A stretch of 64,000 nucleotides of DNA from Chitinophagaceae bacterium UBA1953 (lineage in GTDB: Bacteria; Bacteroidota; Bacteroidia; Chitinophagales; Chitinophagaceae), in assembly GCA_002336115.1 (NCBI GenBank), contig DDEN01000004.1, forward strand, positions 1 through 64,000, in the 5' to 3' direction. A program made the position numbers and the translations under genes. How positions within the stretch are numbered: position 1 is the first letter of the stretch; each line of letters begins with the position of its first letter. Below, piece after piece: positions 34,796 to 43,728 of the stretch. Below the pieces are notes generated by a model, which saw only the letters and a program-made list of their open reading frames with translations, did no database searches and was not told the origin of the DNA.

Positions 34796-35731
34796 TTACT
34801 TCTTCTTCCTGAATAAAAAATAAACAACAATAATCAGCACAGCCGCCAGAATAAACGGCATAAAATAAACAGAAAAACTATGTTCTCTTGCAATTTGTTT
34901 ACGTTGCGCCATGCTGATTTTATTCACCCTTACTTCATTCGTTGAATTGTATTCCATTACAAAAAAATCACCATTGGGTGCAATTAAACAAGCAGAAGGT
35001 TTCCAATCGCCGGCTGATTTATAAATCGTCAGCACAGCTTTTTTCTTATCAACCTGCTTAATTACATTTCCTGTTGCGATGTAAAGATTACCGTCATTGT
35101 CGGAGTAAATGCTCATAATGGAATGGCTGTTTCCGCCAGTGCTGTCATTCGGATTTTTTTCTCCAATATCTTTTATAAACAACTGCACACTATCGGCTTT
35201 TTGCAGAATATATACATCCGTTTTGTTGGGGAAGTACAGTACGCCTTTACTGCTGAAATGCAAACGCCCAATATCAGAAAGTGACTTTGTGCCGATGATT
35301 GTTTTTTCCTTTCCTGTTGAATCAACTTGCCAGAAATAGGAGGGAATACCTTTTTCAACATAATACATATAGCCAAGATCATCTCTTGTAAAACTGTACC
35401 ATTCAGGGAAACCTTCAGTACTGTCTTTTACTTTTACAATGGTTCCATCGGGTTTGCGGCACCACAAATAATATCCCCATGTATTTGCTTTTTCGCCATT
35501 GTACCAGAGATGCTCACCAAACAATTGCCCGTTTCTGTCGAGATACAGTTCATGTGAATGAACATTTGGTACAGCAACAACTTTACTGCCATCTGGCTTC
35601 ATCATCCATACCTGCGAAAGATCGCTATAAAATACGTTGCCGCTTTTATCAATTACTAAACCCACACCCGGATCAGCAACGGCAATACTTGTAATAAAAA
35701 GACAGATGGATATGAAAATTTGCTTGAGCAT
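34796..35731 (-). CDS. Exported beta-propeller (NHL/SMP-30-like) protein with C-terminal membrane anchor
   Basis: This 311-residue protein has a signal peptide (MLKQIFISICLFITSIAVA) and repeats of the kind VDKSGNVFYSDLSQVW, IYSDNDGNLYIATGN and IAPNGDFFVMEYNS, typical of NHL-like blades. A C-terminal hydrophobic segment followed by RKKK (FMPFILAAVLIIVVYFLF) anchors it with the propeller outside. The ATG at 35731 is chosen, since a -7 element (TAATTTTG, minus strand 35754-35747) lies where a start at 35749 would fall. Ligand unknown. Confidence 0.7.
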   Translation of the reverse strand: MLKQIFISICLFITSIAVADPGVGLVIDKSGNVFYSDLSQVWMMKPDGSKVVAVPNVHSHELYLDRNGQLFGEHLWYNGEKANTWGYYLWCRKPDGTIVKVKDSTEGFPEWYSFTRDDLGYMYYVEKGIPSYFWQVDSTGKEKTIIGTKSLSDIGRLHFSSKGVLYFPNKTDVYILQKADSVQLFIKDIGEKNPNDSTGGNSHSIMSIYSDNDGNLYIATGNVIKQVDKKKAVLTIYKSAGDWKPSACLIAPNGDFFVMEYNSTNEVRVNKISMAQRKQIAREHSFSVYFMPFILAAVLIIVVYFLFRKKK

Positions 35732-35756
35732 TACAAAACGTTTTACCAAAATTAAA

Positions 35757-35787
35757 AAAGAGCTGTTCAGTTTTTGAACAGCTCTTT
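35757..35787 (-). terminator. Terminator of the M20 amidohydrolase gene
   Basis: AAAGAGCTGTTCA and TGAACAGCTCTTT are 13-base complementary arms around GTTTT. Read on the minus strand they are followed by a T run, 16 bases after the stop at 35803. Confidence 0.8.
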
Positions 35788-35802
35788 CAAAAATAAGAAC
35801 AA

Positions 35803-37089
35803 TTATTTTTTCAGCTTTGCATAATCAAAAACCAGATTGCAAAATGCTTTTACGCCAACATCAAGCATACTATCGTCAATATAAAAATCAGGAGTATGAT
35901 GACCGGTTGGTTGTCCGCCTTTTGGCATGCCACCAAGGTTAAAAAAGAATGCAGGAGCTTTTTCACCATAAAATGAAAAATCTTCTGCCCCTGTTGTCCA
36001 GTTGCCCTGACCAACGTTTTCTTTACCTGCTGCTGATTGTAAAGAAGGGACCATCATACTCACTAATTCCGGGGTATTGTATGTAACCAGTGTTTTTGTA
36101 TCAATAACCACTTCTGCTGTTGCGCCAAAGGCTTCGGCAATGTTCATAGCTGTGCGGCGTATTTTTTCGTGTACATCTTTCTGCATATTCGCATCAAGTG
36201 TGCGGATGGTTCCGCTGAAACTTACTTCTTCCGGAATAATATTTTCTCTTACGCCTCCAATGAATTTGCCAACAGTAATTACAACAGGAGCTTTGGTTAA
36301 ATCTTCTGAGCGGCTTACAATGGTCTGAAGCCCGTTAATGATTTGTGATGAAATCATAATCGGATCAATGCCGCTCCATGGTGCTGATCCATGTGCTCCT
36401 TTTCCTTTTACTTTTATGCTAAACCAATCGCTGCTTGCCATAAACGAACCGCTCTTGTACCTGATTTTTCCGATTTCAAGTCCTGCTGCAATATGCAATC
36501 CAAAAATGGCATCTACTTTTGGGTTATCCATTACACCTTCTTTCACCATAAGAGGTGCGCCGCCTTCTTCATTGCCGGGAGGGCCTTCTTCGGCCGGTTG
36601 AAAAATAAATTTCACCGTGCCTGCTATATCTTTCTTCATCGAAGCAAGCACTTCTGCAGTGCCCATTAAAATTGATGTGTGGGTATCGTGGCCGCAGGCG
36701 TGCATAACCGGAACCTGCTGACCCAGATAATCAGCCATTACTGTTGATTTAAATGGAATATCAACACGCTCTTTTACTGGCAAAGCATCAATATCTGCAC
36801 GTAATGCAACAACGGGCCCTGGCTTACCGCCTTTCAGTAAAGCAACAACACCGGTTTTTGCAACACCCGTTTGCACTTCAAGTCCAAGACTTTTTAAGTG
36901 TGCAGCGATGTACTCCATTGTTTTGTATTCCCTGTTACTCAGTTCGGGATGTTCATGAAGATACCTTCGCCATTCAATGAGTTTGGGTAAAATAGCTTTC
37001 GATTTCTGATCAATTAACTGCTGAATATTTTGTGCAGGTAAATTGAAAGCAGCAAAGATGAACAGAAATAAAGTGAACAGTTTTCTCAT
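35803..37089 (-). CDS. Exported M20-family amidohydrolase
   Basis: This 428-residue dinuclear metallopeptidase/amidohydrolase has a signal peptide (to about residue 19). Metal and catalytic motifs are visible: MHACGHDTHTS, FIFQPAEEGPPG, GLHIAAG, and the C-terminal GHHTPDFYIDD. The family cleaves N-acyl amino acids or hippurate-like amides, and secreted members take part in peptide salvage. It lies upstream of the propeller gene on the minus strand, with a terminator between them. Confidence 0.9.
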   Translation of the reverse strand: MRKLFTLFLFIFAAFNLPAQNIQQLIDQKSKAILPKLIEWRRYLHEHPELSNREYKTMEYIAAHLKSLGLEVQTGVAKTGVVALLKGGKPGPVVALRADIDALPVKERVDIPFKSTVMADYLGQQVPVMHACGHDTHTSILMGTAEVLASMKKDIAGTVKFIFQPAEEGPPGNEEGGAPLMVKEGVMDNPKVDAIFGLHIAAGLEIGKIRYKSGSFMASSDWFSIKVKGKGAHGSAPWSGIDPIMISSQIINGLQTIVSRSEDLTKAPVVITVGKFIGGVRENIIPEEVSFSGTIRTLDANMQKDVHEKIRRTAMNIAEAFGATAEVVIDTKTLVTYNTPELVSMMVPSLQSAAGKENVGQGNWTTGAEDFSFYGEKAPAFFFNLGGMPKGGQPTGHHTPDFYIDDSMLDVGVKAFCNLVFDYAKLKK

Positions 37090-37117
37090 GTTTGTACAGT
37101 TGATTTAGGTTTTCAAT

Positions 37118-38653
37118 TTAATTTATTTTCTGAAAAATGTACGCATCGTATTCCACAAAATCAGATGCTTTTATTTCAATATATTTTACTTTGCCGTTTT
37201 GGAGTGTAAAAGGTGCAGCAAATTTTCCATAACCGGGATGACTCCATGTTAATAGAAATGTATTGTTATCCATGTATTCAAGCGTGCCGGTTATATTGGG
37301 ATGATGACTGAGAAAAACCTTCAGCGAATTTTTTTCCTTAATAATGTGAATGCTTCCATATACATCATTATAATACGTTCCGGCAAATTCATCTGCATTC
37401 AACGGCAATGGATTTTTCTTTGAAAGGCGGGTTGCCCAGCTTGCCCAAAGTGCTTCATCATTTGTTCGTGATTGTTGCGAAAACTGCTTCAAAAACTCAC
37501 TCCGGTTCGTATAAGGTACTCCAAGATAGGCATCGAGTATCTGGTATCGCAATGCTTCAAAAAAACTCTGGTTATCGTTATTGGTTAAAATGGTTATACC
37601 AAGATTTTCTTCAGGAACAAAACATACATTGGTAACAAAACCAAATGCACCGCCTGTATGCCAATAAACCTGGCGGCCATTATAATCCGTCATATATTCA
37701 CCTAAACCATATGCACGGAAATGAGTAGGGTAGTAAGGCGATTTTCTTGTTCCGGTTAAAATATTTCCATCTCTTGTTTTTTGCAATGCAGCCCAGGGAA
37801 CAATTTGTTTGCCGTTTACTTTTCCACTGTCTAACTGAAGTTTAATCCATTTGCTTAAATCATTTACGCAGCTAACCATACTTGTTGCCGGGGCAAGATT
37901 ATCTATCTGGTCGTAAGGCAAACGGCTCAGTTCTCCAAACGAGTTTGAGTAAGGAACTGCAACATTTATACGGGTACTTAAGCCCGCTGTATTCATAAAC
38001 GTGTTGGTCATGCCAACAGGCTGTAAAATATTTTCATACACATATTGCTCCCAGCTCATGCCGGTAACTTTGTTTAGTATTTCACCCGCAACAAGAAAAG
38101 CGGAATTACAATAACCATAATCCTGCCTGAACTGACCTTGCGGTTTCAGTAAGCGCATTTTGTAAATAATAGAATCTTTCGGAAGATTACTGTTCCAGAA
38201 AGTAAAATCGCCCTGGAATGTTTTGGTGCCAAGGCGATGGCACAACATATCTCTTACTGTTGCAATTTTTGTTGAAGTTGAATCATATAATCTGAACCAT
38301 GGAATGTATTTGGTTACTTTATCTTCCAGTGAAAGTTTCTTTTCAACATCAAGTTTTGCAATGGATGTACCGGTAAACAGCTTGGAATTTGATGCAATGA
38401 TGAATAATGTATTTTCATCCACCTTTTCATTTCTACTGTTGTCTCTTACGCCATATCCTTTCATTAAAACAGTTTTGCCATCTTTAACAATGGCAATGGC
38501 AAGGCCGGGAATATTCCAGTCGCTCATTCCTTTGTTAATGTAACTGTCAATACTATCGGTTATGAAAGATGGTTGCTGCGCAGTTATTGCATTACTGTAA
38601 AATACTGCTGAACAGAATATCATTAAATAAAAGAAAGCGGTCTCCTTTTTCAT
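37118..38653 (-). CDS. Exported serine hydrolase, beta-lactamase family with DUF3471-like C-terminus
   Basis: This 511-residue protein has a signal peptide (MKKETAFFYLMIFCSAVFYS, then NAITAQ) and a class C beta-lactamase-like domain. Ser88 and Lys91 form SxxK (IASNSKLF), YCN is the second motif (DYGYCNSAFL), and HTGGAFG the third. About 110 C-terminal residues (from LNADEFAGTYYND) look like the lipocalin-like DUF3471 domain. Probably an esterase or peptidase. The ATG at 38653 is preferred over 38719. It precedes the M20 gene, with 28 bases between. Confidence 0.88.
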   Translation of the reverse strand: MKKETAFFYLMIFCSAVFYSNAITAQQPSFITDSIDSYINKGMSDWNIPGLAIAIVKDGKTVLMKGYGVRDNSRNEKVDENTLFIIASNSKLFTGTSIAKLDVEKKLSLEDKVTKYIPWFRLYDSTSTKIATVRDMLCHRLGTKTFQGDFTFWNSNLPKDSIIYKMRLLKPQGQFRQDYGYCNSAFLVAGEILNKVTGMSWEQYVYENILQPVGMTNTFMNTAGLSTRINVAVPYSNSFGELSRLPYDQIDNLAPATSMVSCVNDLSKWIKLQLDSGKVNGKQIVPWAALQKTRDGNILTGTRKSPYYPTHFRAYGLGEYMTDYNGRQVYWHTGGAFGFVTNVCFVPEENLGITILTNNDNQSFFEALRYQILDAYLGVPYTNRSEFLKQFSQQSRTNDEALWASWATRLSKKNPLPLNADEFAGTYYNDVYGSIHIIKEKNSLKVFLSHHPNITGTLEYMDNNTFLLTWSHPGYGKFAAPFTLQNGKVKYIEIKASDFVEYDAYIFQKIN

Positions 38654-38722
38654 AAAAATGTGTTGAGAACTGAAAATACTGAATATAAACGAACTGAAAC
38701 ACAGGTTTTGAATAAACAAAAA

Positions 38723-38746
38723 AGCCGGACGATCATTCCTCCGGCT
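38723..38746 (-). terminator. Terminator of the PNPOx-like gene
   Basis: AGCCGGA and TCCGGCT form a GC hairpin 28 bases after the stop at 38774, followed on the minus strand by a T run. Confidence 0.7.
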
Positions 38747-38773
38747 AAATTTTGATTTTATTATGTTGTGGAA

Positions 38774-39223
38774 TTATCTTTCCCACAAAATTTTCTTTCC
38801 AAAAACGAGTGTGTTATCTGTGAATTTTACTTTTGATAATTCGATGATCCAGATATTTCCACGAAATAGTCCGGCAACCGGGAATTTAGATAGATATGCT
38901 TTTTTTGCCATTTCCCCAACTGCTCCTTCTCCTGCTTTAAAAATACCTGTAAACTGGATACCCTGAATTTTTGCTTTAATCAGTTTATCGGGTACTACTG
39001 TTCCTGCAACATTGTTGTTTTTTAATGCGTCTTCAATATGTTTTGTATCAACATCCGATTTGAAAACAAGTAATTCGTTGCCCGGCACATATGTATAATA
39101 GCAGGATGCACAATAAGGTTGATTGTTAACAGAAGTAGCAAAATTAATAACCGATTGTTCTTCCAGAAATGCAACAATTCGTTCATCCATTTTCAAAGAG
39201 TATTCATTATTTGTTTCAGGCAT
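38774..39223 (-). CDS. Pyridoxamine 5'-phosphate oxidase-like flavin-binding protein
   Basis: This 149-residue protein of the split-barrel PNPOx-like fold is likely FMN- or F420-type cofactor binding. It shows the common N-terminal pattern VINFATSVNNQPYCASCYY and the following VFKSDVDTKHIEDAL. Such small members include putative pyridoxine oxidases, nitroreductase-like and haem-utilisation proteins, so function is uncertain. It stands alone between a terminator and the mutase gene. Confidence 0.75.
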   Translation of the reverse strand: MPETNNEYSLKMDERIVAFLEEQSVINFATSVNNQPYCASCYYTYVPGNELLVFKSDVDTKHIEDALKNNNVAGTVVPDKLIKAKIQGIQFTGIFKAGEGAVGEMAKKAYLSKFPVAGLFRGNIWIIELSKVKFTDNTLVFGKKILWER

Positions 39224-39320
39224 CGTTTGGTTTTTTATTGTGGTGCAAAATTATTTTATGTTTTACGCAACCGACTGACAATTATCAGCATCGGCAATGA
39301 TTGTTACTTTTTTTCTTTTG

Positions 39321-40880
39321 TTACTTGTATTCGCCAAATACGGCTCTCAGTTCGTCTGCAATTTCACCAAGCGTACATTTATTTTCCACTGCTTCAATTA
39401 CAGCGGGCATAAGGTTTTCGCCACTGGTTGCAAAATCATTAATACGCTGCAAGCATTGGTCAACTTTACCTGGGTCTCTGTTTGCTTTCAGTTTATTCAG
39501 CTTTTCGGTTTGTAAGGTTCTGATACTGTCATCAATTTTAAATACCGGGGTATCATTTTCTTCCTTCACCTGGAATTTATTTACCCCTACAATGATTTTT
39601 GTGTTGCTTTCAATGTTTCGTTGATATTCGTATGCACTTCTTGCTATTTCATCCTGTATAAAACCCTGTTCAATAGCGCTGACACTTCCGCCCATTACAT
39701 CAATTTTTTCAATCAGATCCCAGGCTTTCTGTTCAATTTCATCCGTGAGCGATTCAACATAAAAGCTTCCTGCTAAAGGATCAACAGTATCGGTTGCACC
39801 GCTTTCAAAAGCAACAATCTGCTGTGTTCGTAATGCAATGCGTGCCGCTTCTTCGGTTGGCAGGCTTAATGCTTCATCGTAGCCGTTTGTATGAAGAGAT
39901 TGCGTTCCGCCAAGTACTGCGGCCAGTGTTTGTACGGTAACCCTTGAAATATTATTTAACGGTTGTTGTGCTGTTAAAGTACTTCCTCCCGTTTGAGTGT
40001 GAAAACGGAGCATCATTGCTTTGGGATCGGTTGCTCCCAGCTCTTTCATCATTTTAGCCCACATTCTTCTTGCTGCACGGAATTTGGCCACTTCTTCAAA
40101 CAGATTGTTATGTGAGTTGAAAAAGAACGAAAGCCGCTTACCAAATACATTTATATCCAATCCTTTTTCAAGTGCGGCTTTTACATAAGCCTTACCATTA
40201 GCTAATGTAAATGCAATTTCCTGCACGGCTGTGCTGCCTGCTTCACGGATATGATAACCACTGATCGAAATGGTATTCCACTTTGGCAAGTCTTTACTGC
40301 ACCATTCAAAAATATCGGTAATGATGCGCATGCTTGGCTTGGGTGGATAAATATAAGTTCCCCTGGCAGCATATTCTTTGAGTATATCGTTCTGAATTGT
40401 TCCTGTAATCTTTTTCAGGTCTGCTCCCTGTTGTTTTGCTAATGCAACGTAAAAAGAAAGAAGTATAAAACCGGTTGCATTAATCGTCATGGATGTGGAA
40501 ACATCTTCCAGCTTAATGCCGTTAAACAGTGTTTGAATATCTTCTATACTGTCGATGGCAACGCCTACTTTTCCAACTTCACCTTCTGCAAGTGCATGGT
40601 CACTATCATAACCTATTTGTGTGGGCAGGTCAAATGCAACACTCAATCCCATCACTCCCTGACTTAAAAGGTAATGATACCGCTTGTTACTTTCTTCTGC
40701 AGTTGAAAAACCTGCATATTGCCGCATTGTCCATAATTTTCCCCTGTACATATCGGGCTGTACTCCACGGGTAAAAGGAAACTGTCCGGGTAATTCATTA
40801 ACATCAGATGGCAGGTCGGAGGCAGAGTAAAGTGTTTTTACTTCAATTCCGGAATCGGTGTACAGTTTTTTTTCTTCCAT
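39321..40880 (-). CDS. Methylmalonyl-CoA mutase family large subunit (catalytic domain only)
   Basis: This 519-residue protein covers the substrate-binding TIM barrel of B12-dependent acyl-CoA mutases: LWTMRQYAGFSTAEESN, VAFDLPTQIGYDSD, ISISGYHIREAGSTA, LRFHTQTGGSTLTAQQP and SLHTNGYDEALSLPTEEA. The C-terminal cobalamin-binding domain with DxHxxG is absent; the chain ends after LGEIADELRAVFGEYK. It must work with a separate small B12-binding subunit, as in isobutyryl-CoA or 2-hydroxyisobutyryl-CoA mutases. Methylmalonyl-CoA is the default substrate guess, and isobutyryl-CoA is possible. The following minus-strand neighbour upstream is a membrane protein 22 bases away. Confidence 0.88.
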   Translation of the reverse strand: MEEKKLYTDSGIEVKTLYSASDLPSDVNELPGQFPFTRGVQPDMYRGKLWTMRQYAGFSTAEESNKRYHYLLSQGVMGLSVAFDLPTQIGYDSDHALAEGEVGKVGVAIDSIEDIQTLFNGIKLEDVSTSMTINATGFILLSFYVALAKQQGADLKKITGTIQNDILKEYAARGTYIYPPKPSMRIITDIFEWCSKDLPKWNTISISGYHIREAGSTAVQEIAFTLANGKAYVKAALEKGLDINVFGKRLSFFFNSHNNLFEEVAKFRAARRMWAKMMKELGATDPKAMMLRFHTQTGGSTLTAQQPLNNISRVTVQTLAAVLGGTQSLHTNGYDEALSLPTEEAARIALRTQQIVAFESGATDTVDPLAGSFYVESLTDEIEQKAWDLIEKIDVMGGSVSAIEQGFIQDEIARSAYEYQRNIESNTKIIVGVNKFQVKEENDTPVFKIDDSIRTLQTEKLNKLKANRDPGKVDQCLQRINDFATSGENLMPAVIEAVENKCTLGEIADELRAVFGEYK

Positions 40881-40902
40881 ACGAAAGAGTGTTTTAATGA
40901 TT

Positions 40903-41466
40903 TTATCCCATCAACTGCTTGGCTTCTTTATTAATTAAAGTAGCTACAATGTTCTGTAACGAAGCATTTTCATCCTGCGACAGTAACTCCATGATTTTTG
41001 CACTGAGTTCTGTACCGCTTGCATTTAAGGGAAGCATTGAAGCAAGCTGGTTTACAATGAAAATATTCTGTTCTTTCAGGTTTTTTACAGCATCCCATGC
41101 GGCATTTGAAACATAGAGTTGCTGGCTCACATTGTATTCAAATTCAGTACGTATGTTCTGAATCATTAATGCCTGAAGTTGCTGTGCTGAAAGTTCATTT
41201 ACATTACTCCGGCTGATTAAATTGGTTAACCCGATTCGTTCACACAAAATAGCCAAACGCTCATATGCCTGTAGCTGTAGCCTGAGCAATTCAGGATTTG
41301 CTGCTGTTGTATGCTTTACCTGCTGTTTTTGTTGGGCAGCCTGTAACTGCAACTCTTCTCTTTCTTTCAGAACAGCTTTTTTGTTCACTCTGATCAGATA
41401 AATGGCAATTGGAATAAAAACAATGATACCGCCGCCAATGAGATATAATAAAATGATTGGATCCAT
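40903..41466 (-). CDS. Membrane-anchored protein of unknown function
   Basis: This 187-residue protein has an N-terminal membrane segment (PIILLYLIGGGIIVFIPIAIYLI), a Gln/Lys-rich linker and a helical domain beginning NPELLRLQLQAYERLAILCERIG. Proteins of this shape next to mutase genes occur in Bacteroidota, but I know no assigned role. It ends 22 bases before the mutase start and should be co-transcribed with it, so a link to mutase assembly is conceivable but unsupported. Confidence 0.7.
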   Translation of the reverse strand: MDPIILLYLIGGGIIVFIPIAIYLIRVNKKAVLKEREELQLQAAQQKQQVKHTTAANPELLRLQLQAYERLAILCERIGLTNLISRSNVNELSAQQLQALMIQNIRTEFEYNVSQQLYVSNAAWDAVKNLKEQNIFIVNQLASMLPLNASGTELSAKIMELLSQDENASLQNIVATLINKEAKQLMG

Positions 41467-41572
41467 AAAAAAAGTAATAGAACAAAAATAGGTGTTTGCG
41501 TTTGAAAACCATATCGGATAAAAAATGCAGTTCTGTTATTTCGCTTAAATTTGCAGTTTAATATCAAGGTTT

Positions 41573-41911
41573 ATGGAAACAATCAACTCAACCCCGGTAA
41601 CTTTCAGTGAAACAGCTATATCAGAAATCAAGCGTTTATATACAGAGCAACCTGCTGATAAATTTCTTCGTGTAGGGACAAAAGGCGGAGGATGTTCCGG
41701 TTTAACATATATTCTGGAGTTTGATGAAAAGAAACCCAATGATGATGTATTTGAAATTGATGGAGTTCCATGTGTGATGGATCAAAGTCATGGGATGTAT
41801 TTGTTTGGAATGCTCATTAACTGGGACAATGATCTGAACAACCGGGGATTTACCTTCTCCAACCCAAATGCAAGTAAGACTTGTGGTTGCGGAACCAGTT
41901 TTGCGGTATAA
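41573..41911 (+). CDS. HesB/IscA-family Fe-S cluster assembly protein
   Basis: This 112-residue A-type carrier transfers Fe-S clusters to apo-proteins. All three family cysteines are present: Cys41 (GGGCSGLTYIL) and Cys104/Cys106 (KTCGCGTSF). TAAATTTG at 41546-41553 is a -7 element about 20 bases before the ATG. It is divergent from the mutase operon. No other suf or isc gene is adjacent. Confidence 0.92.
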   Translation: METINSTPVTFSETAISEIKRLYTEQPADKFLRVGTKGGGCSGLTYILEFDEKKPNDDVFEIDGVPCVMDQSHGMYLFGMLINWDNDLNNRGFTFSNPNASKTCGCGTSFAV

Positions 41912-42037
41912 GCAATTAAATAAAAGCGTGCAGTTTATTCATAATCCACCATTTGTAAAAGAAGGGAAAATATGCGTAAACAAAATAAGGGGTAGTTTTA
42001 AATGATACCCATTCCTTTTTTCACTGAGTTTAAACAA

Positions 42038-42304
42038 CTACTCATCCTCCTCATCTTCATAATACGCATCTTCTCCAAAGAAAACTTTTTCCCATTGGGC
42101 TACGGCTTTATCATCGAGGCATTCAATAATATCAAAAATTGCATCGGTTTTTCTTTTCCACACAATTTCTTCTCCCTCAACATAGGTTGAAACACAAACA
42201 GCATAATCACTCTTAAAATGAACCTTAATCAGCAGCAGCGCATCTTCCTCTTTTTCACGGATGAGATAATAGCAACCTGCCTCCAGTAATTCAAATGAAT
42301 ACAT
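42038..42304 (-). CDS. Small acidic protein of unknown function
   Basis: This 88-residue protein ends in a run of acidic residues (YYEDEEDE). The body (YSFELLEAGCYYLIREKEED start) looks like a small beta-rich domain with several aromatic residues. Not recognised. It is preceded by a plausible promoter at 42397 and stands alone. Confidence 0.55.
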   Translation of the reverse strand: MYSFELLEAGCYYLIREKEEDALLLIKVHFKSDYAVCVSTYVEGEEIVWKRKTDAIFDIIECLDDKAVAQWEKVFFGEDAYYEDEEDE

Positions 42305-42396
42305 ACATCACAGTTTTAAACATGAACAATCAAAGACCAGCAATCAGAATTAAATGGTAAGTAAACGGGCGGGTAAGTAAGTATGGGATAGTTATG

Positions 42397-42428
42397 CAAA
42401 GTTAGCATTGTTCACCCAATCAAAACAA
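42397..42428 (-). promoter_or_regulatory. Candidate promoter for the small acidic protein gene
   Basis: On the minus strand TAACTTTG (42404-42397) matches TAnnTTTG, with TTG at 42428-42426, 21 bases upstream. Leader of about 85 bases. Confidence 0.4.
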
Positions 42429-42527
42429 AGTCGCTGAAACTATCCACTACCGGCTATCGGCTATCCACTATCCATTATCGGCTGTTTTTCACCCTAAAGC
42501 TCTCATTTATACCCGGTTGGAGAGGCA

Positions 42528-42960
42528 TTTACATCGGCTGGACGACCATTTACTTTCGATGGAAGGCCTCTTACACTGAATGAATGGCAGTTTACACTGA
42601 CTGGAAGACATCTTACATCGGCTGGAAAGACATTTACATTGAATGGGCGGCCATTTACATTCGATGGATGAACTCTTACACTGACTGGATAGCAGATTAC
42701 ACTGAATGGATGACAGTTTACATCGGCAGGAAAGCCATCTACAAAGGATGGGAAGGCAACTACATCGGCTGGAAGAGTATCTGTACTCAGTGGAAAACCA
42801 ATTCAACTTGCTGGGAAACCATTTACATTCAATGGAAACAAATCTCCATGAACTGTAAAATCATCTCCACTTGCTGAATCAACAACTGCACTAAATGAAA
42901 AGGCAACAAAACATTATGGAAGATGTTCTTCAGTAACTGAAAAACCATCTTCAAAAAATG
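42528..42960. repeat. 21-bp tandem array (about 20 units, no indels)
   Basis: A degenerate unit resembling CATTTACATCGGCTGGAAAG recurs at exactly 21-base steps: the TAC or equivalent codon falls at 42530, 42551, 42572, 42593, 42614, 42635, 42656, 42677, 42698, 42719, 42740 and 42761, and weaker units continue to about 42960. Read on the plus strand it gives heptapeptides of the form YIGWKDI; on the minus strand, SSxxCK-type heptads. Both readings contain stops near the ends, so coding status is unclear. Confidence 0.85.
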
Positions 42961-43000
42961 AAAAACAATAAAAAATGATGAGGAATTGATTGGTTAATGA

Positions 43001-43447
43001 TTACTCCAGTTCTGTTACACTTACCTTCCTGCCGCTGAAGCTGATCTGCAGTATTTTAATCGTCATTACAGGCTCACCGTTCTGCAAAGCAGGTTCCCAG
43101 TCAAATTGCTCCATCCATGCTTTCAGTGCCTGGAAATCGGGGCGTACGTTGCTGTTGGGCCTTGCTTCGTACATACAGGGTTTACCTTCTTTATTAATGA
43201 GGATGCTGATGGTTATTTTTCCGCCCGCTGTTTTCTGAACGTATTGTTTAAAGAATTTATCAATGTGGTCATCAAGACTCGTCTTGCTGTTTTTCCAGTG
43301 CGCCACCTGTTGCACACGGATGTACACATCATCAAACGCATTTTTGCCAAACTGTTTGCAACTGTCTAAACGATATACTTCCTGCTGTTGCTGGGCCTTG
43401 CTTTGAATAGCCACAAATAAAAAAAGGAGGATAAACAGGTTCTTCAT
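43001..43447 (-). CDS. Exported protein with TonB C-terminal-like domain
   Basis: This 148-residue protein has a signal peptide (MKNLFILLFLFVAIQSKAQ) and a domain with ITISILINKEGKPCMYEARP and FQALKAWMEQFDWEPALQNGEPV, the pattern of the TonB C-terminal fold found in many stand-alone Bacteroidota proteins. It is probably periplasmic; no TonB transport role is implied. The ATG at 43447 is preferred over 43495, since it starts the signal peptide and the extension would lie in the upstream terminator. Confidence 0.7.
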   Translation of the reverse strand: MKNLFILLFLFVAIQSKAQQQQEVYRLDSCKQFGKNAFDDVYIRVQQVAHWKNSKTSLDDHIDKFFKQYVQKTAGGKITISILINKEGKPCMYEARPNSNVRPDFQALKAWMEQFDWEPALQNGEPVMTIKILQISFSGRKVSVTELE

Positions 43448-43478
43448 ATCGGGTAAATTAAAGTTGGAAAGAAAAAAG

Positions 43479-43524
43479 CCACCCGGAGCAAACACAGTTT
43501 ATATCGTGCAGCTGCCGGGTGGCA
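43479..43524 (-). terminator. Terminator of the small membrane protein gene
   Basis: GCCACCCGG (43479-43487) and CCGGGTGGC (43516-43524) pair across a 28-base loop. On the minus strand a T-rich tail follows, 22 bases after the stop at 43546. Confidence 0.7.
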
Positions 43525-43545
43525 TATAAAAAATTGAACTAAATT

Positions 43546-43728
43546 TTATTTTTCAGTTTTATGAGTTGCCATCCAGATAGCAAACCAGATAACGAAAATA
43601 ACAATACCGCCACCTCCAAACAGAAGCATGGTTAATGTTTTTTGCGCACCTGTAGATAAAACCATTGTAAGGGCAATGATGAGATAAACAACATAAATGG
43701 TAAGAAGCGTATAAATTCTTTTGTCCAT
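43546..43728 (-). CDS. Small two-helix membrane protein
   Basis: A 60-residue protein with two hydrophobic segments (LLTIYVVYLIIALTMVLS and LLFGGGGIVIFVIWFAIWMA) and a polar tail ending KTEK. Not recognised. The ATG at 43728 (MDKRIYTL) is preferred over 43767. Confidence 0.5.
   Translation of the reverse strand: MDKRIYTLLTIYVVYLIIALTMVLSTGAQKTLTMLLFGGGGIVIFVIWFAIWMATHKTEK

Larger units (their letters stand above)
42305..43000. other. Gene-free stretch dominated by a tandem array
   Basis: Apart from the candidate promoter near 42400, this 696-base spacer contains CTATC-type simple repeats (42436-42482) and the 21-bp array. No convincing gene is seen in it. Confidence 0.5.

Noticed and set aside
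37118..38653. Antibiotic-resistance beta-lactamase (also 8831-9916)
   Set aside because: The motifs define the serine hydrolase fold only; length, extra C-terminal domain and context point to esterase or peptidase relatives rather than a resistance enzyme.
42436..42482. CTATC/CGGCTATC simple repeats before the 21-bp array
   Set aside because: Short, imperfect simple sequence; nothing supports a function.
42507..42877. Overlapping ORFs on both strands within the 21-bp array, and the idea of a CRISPR array
   Set aside because: The frames exist because the repeat has a period divisible by three; both are bounded by stops inside the array. There are no distinct repeats and spacers, and no cas genes, so it is not CRISPR.
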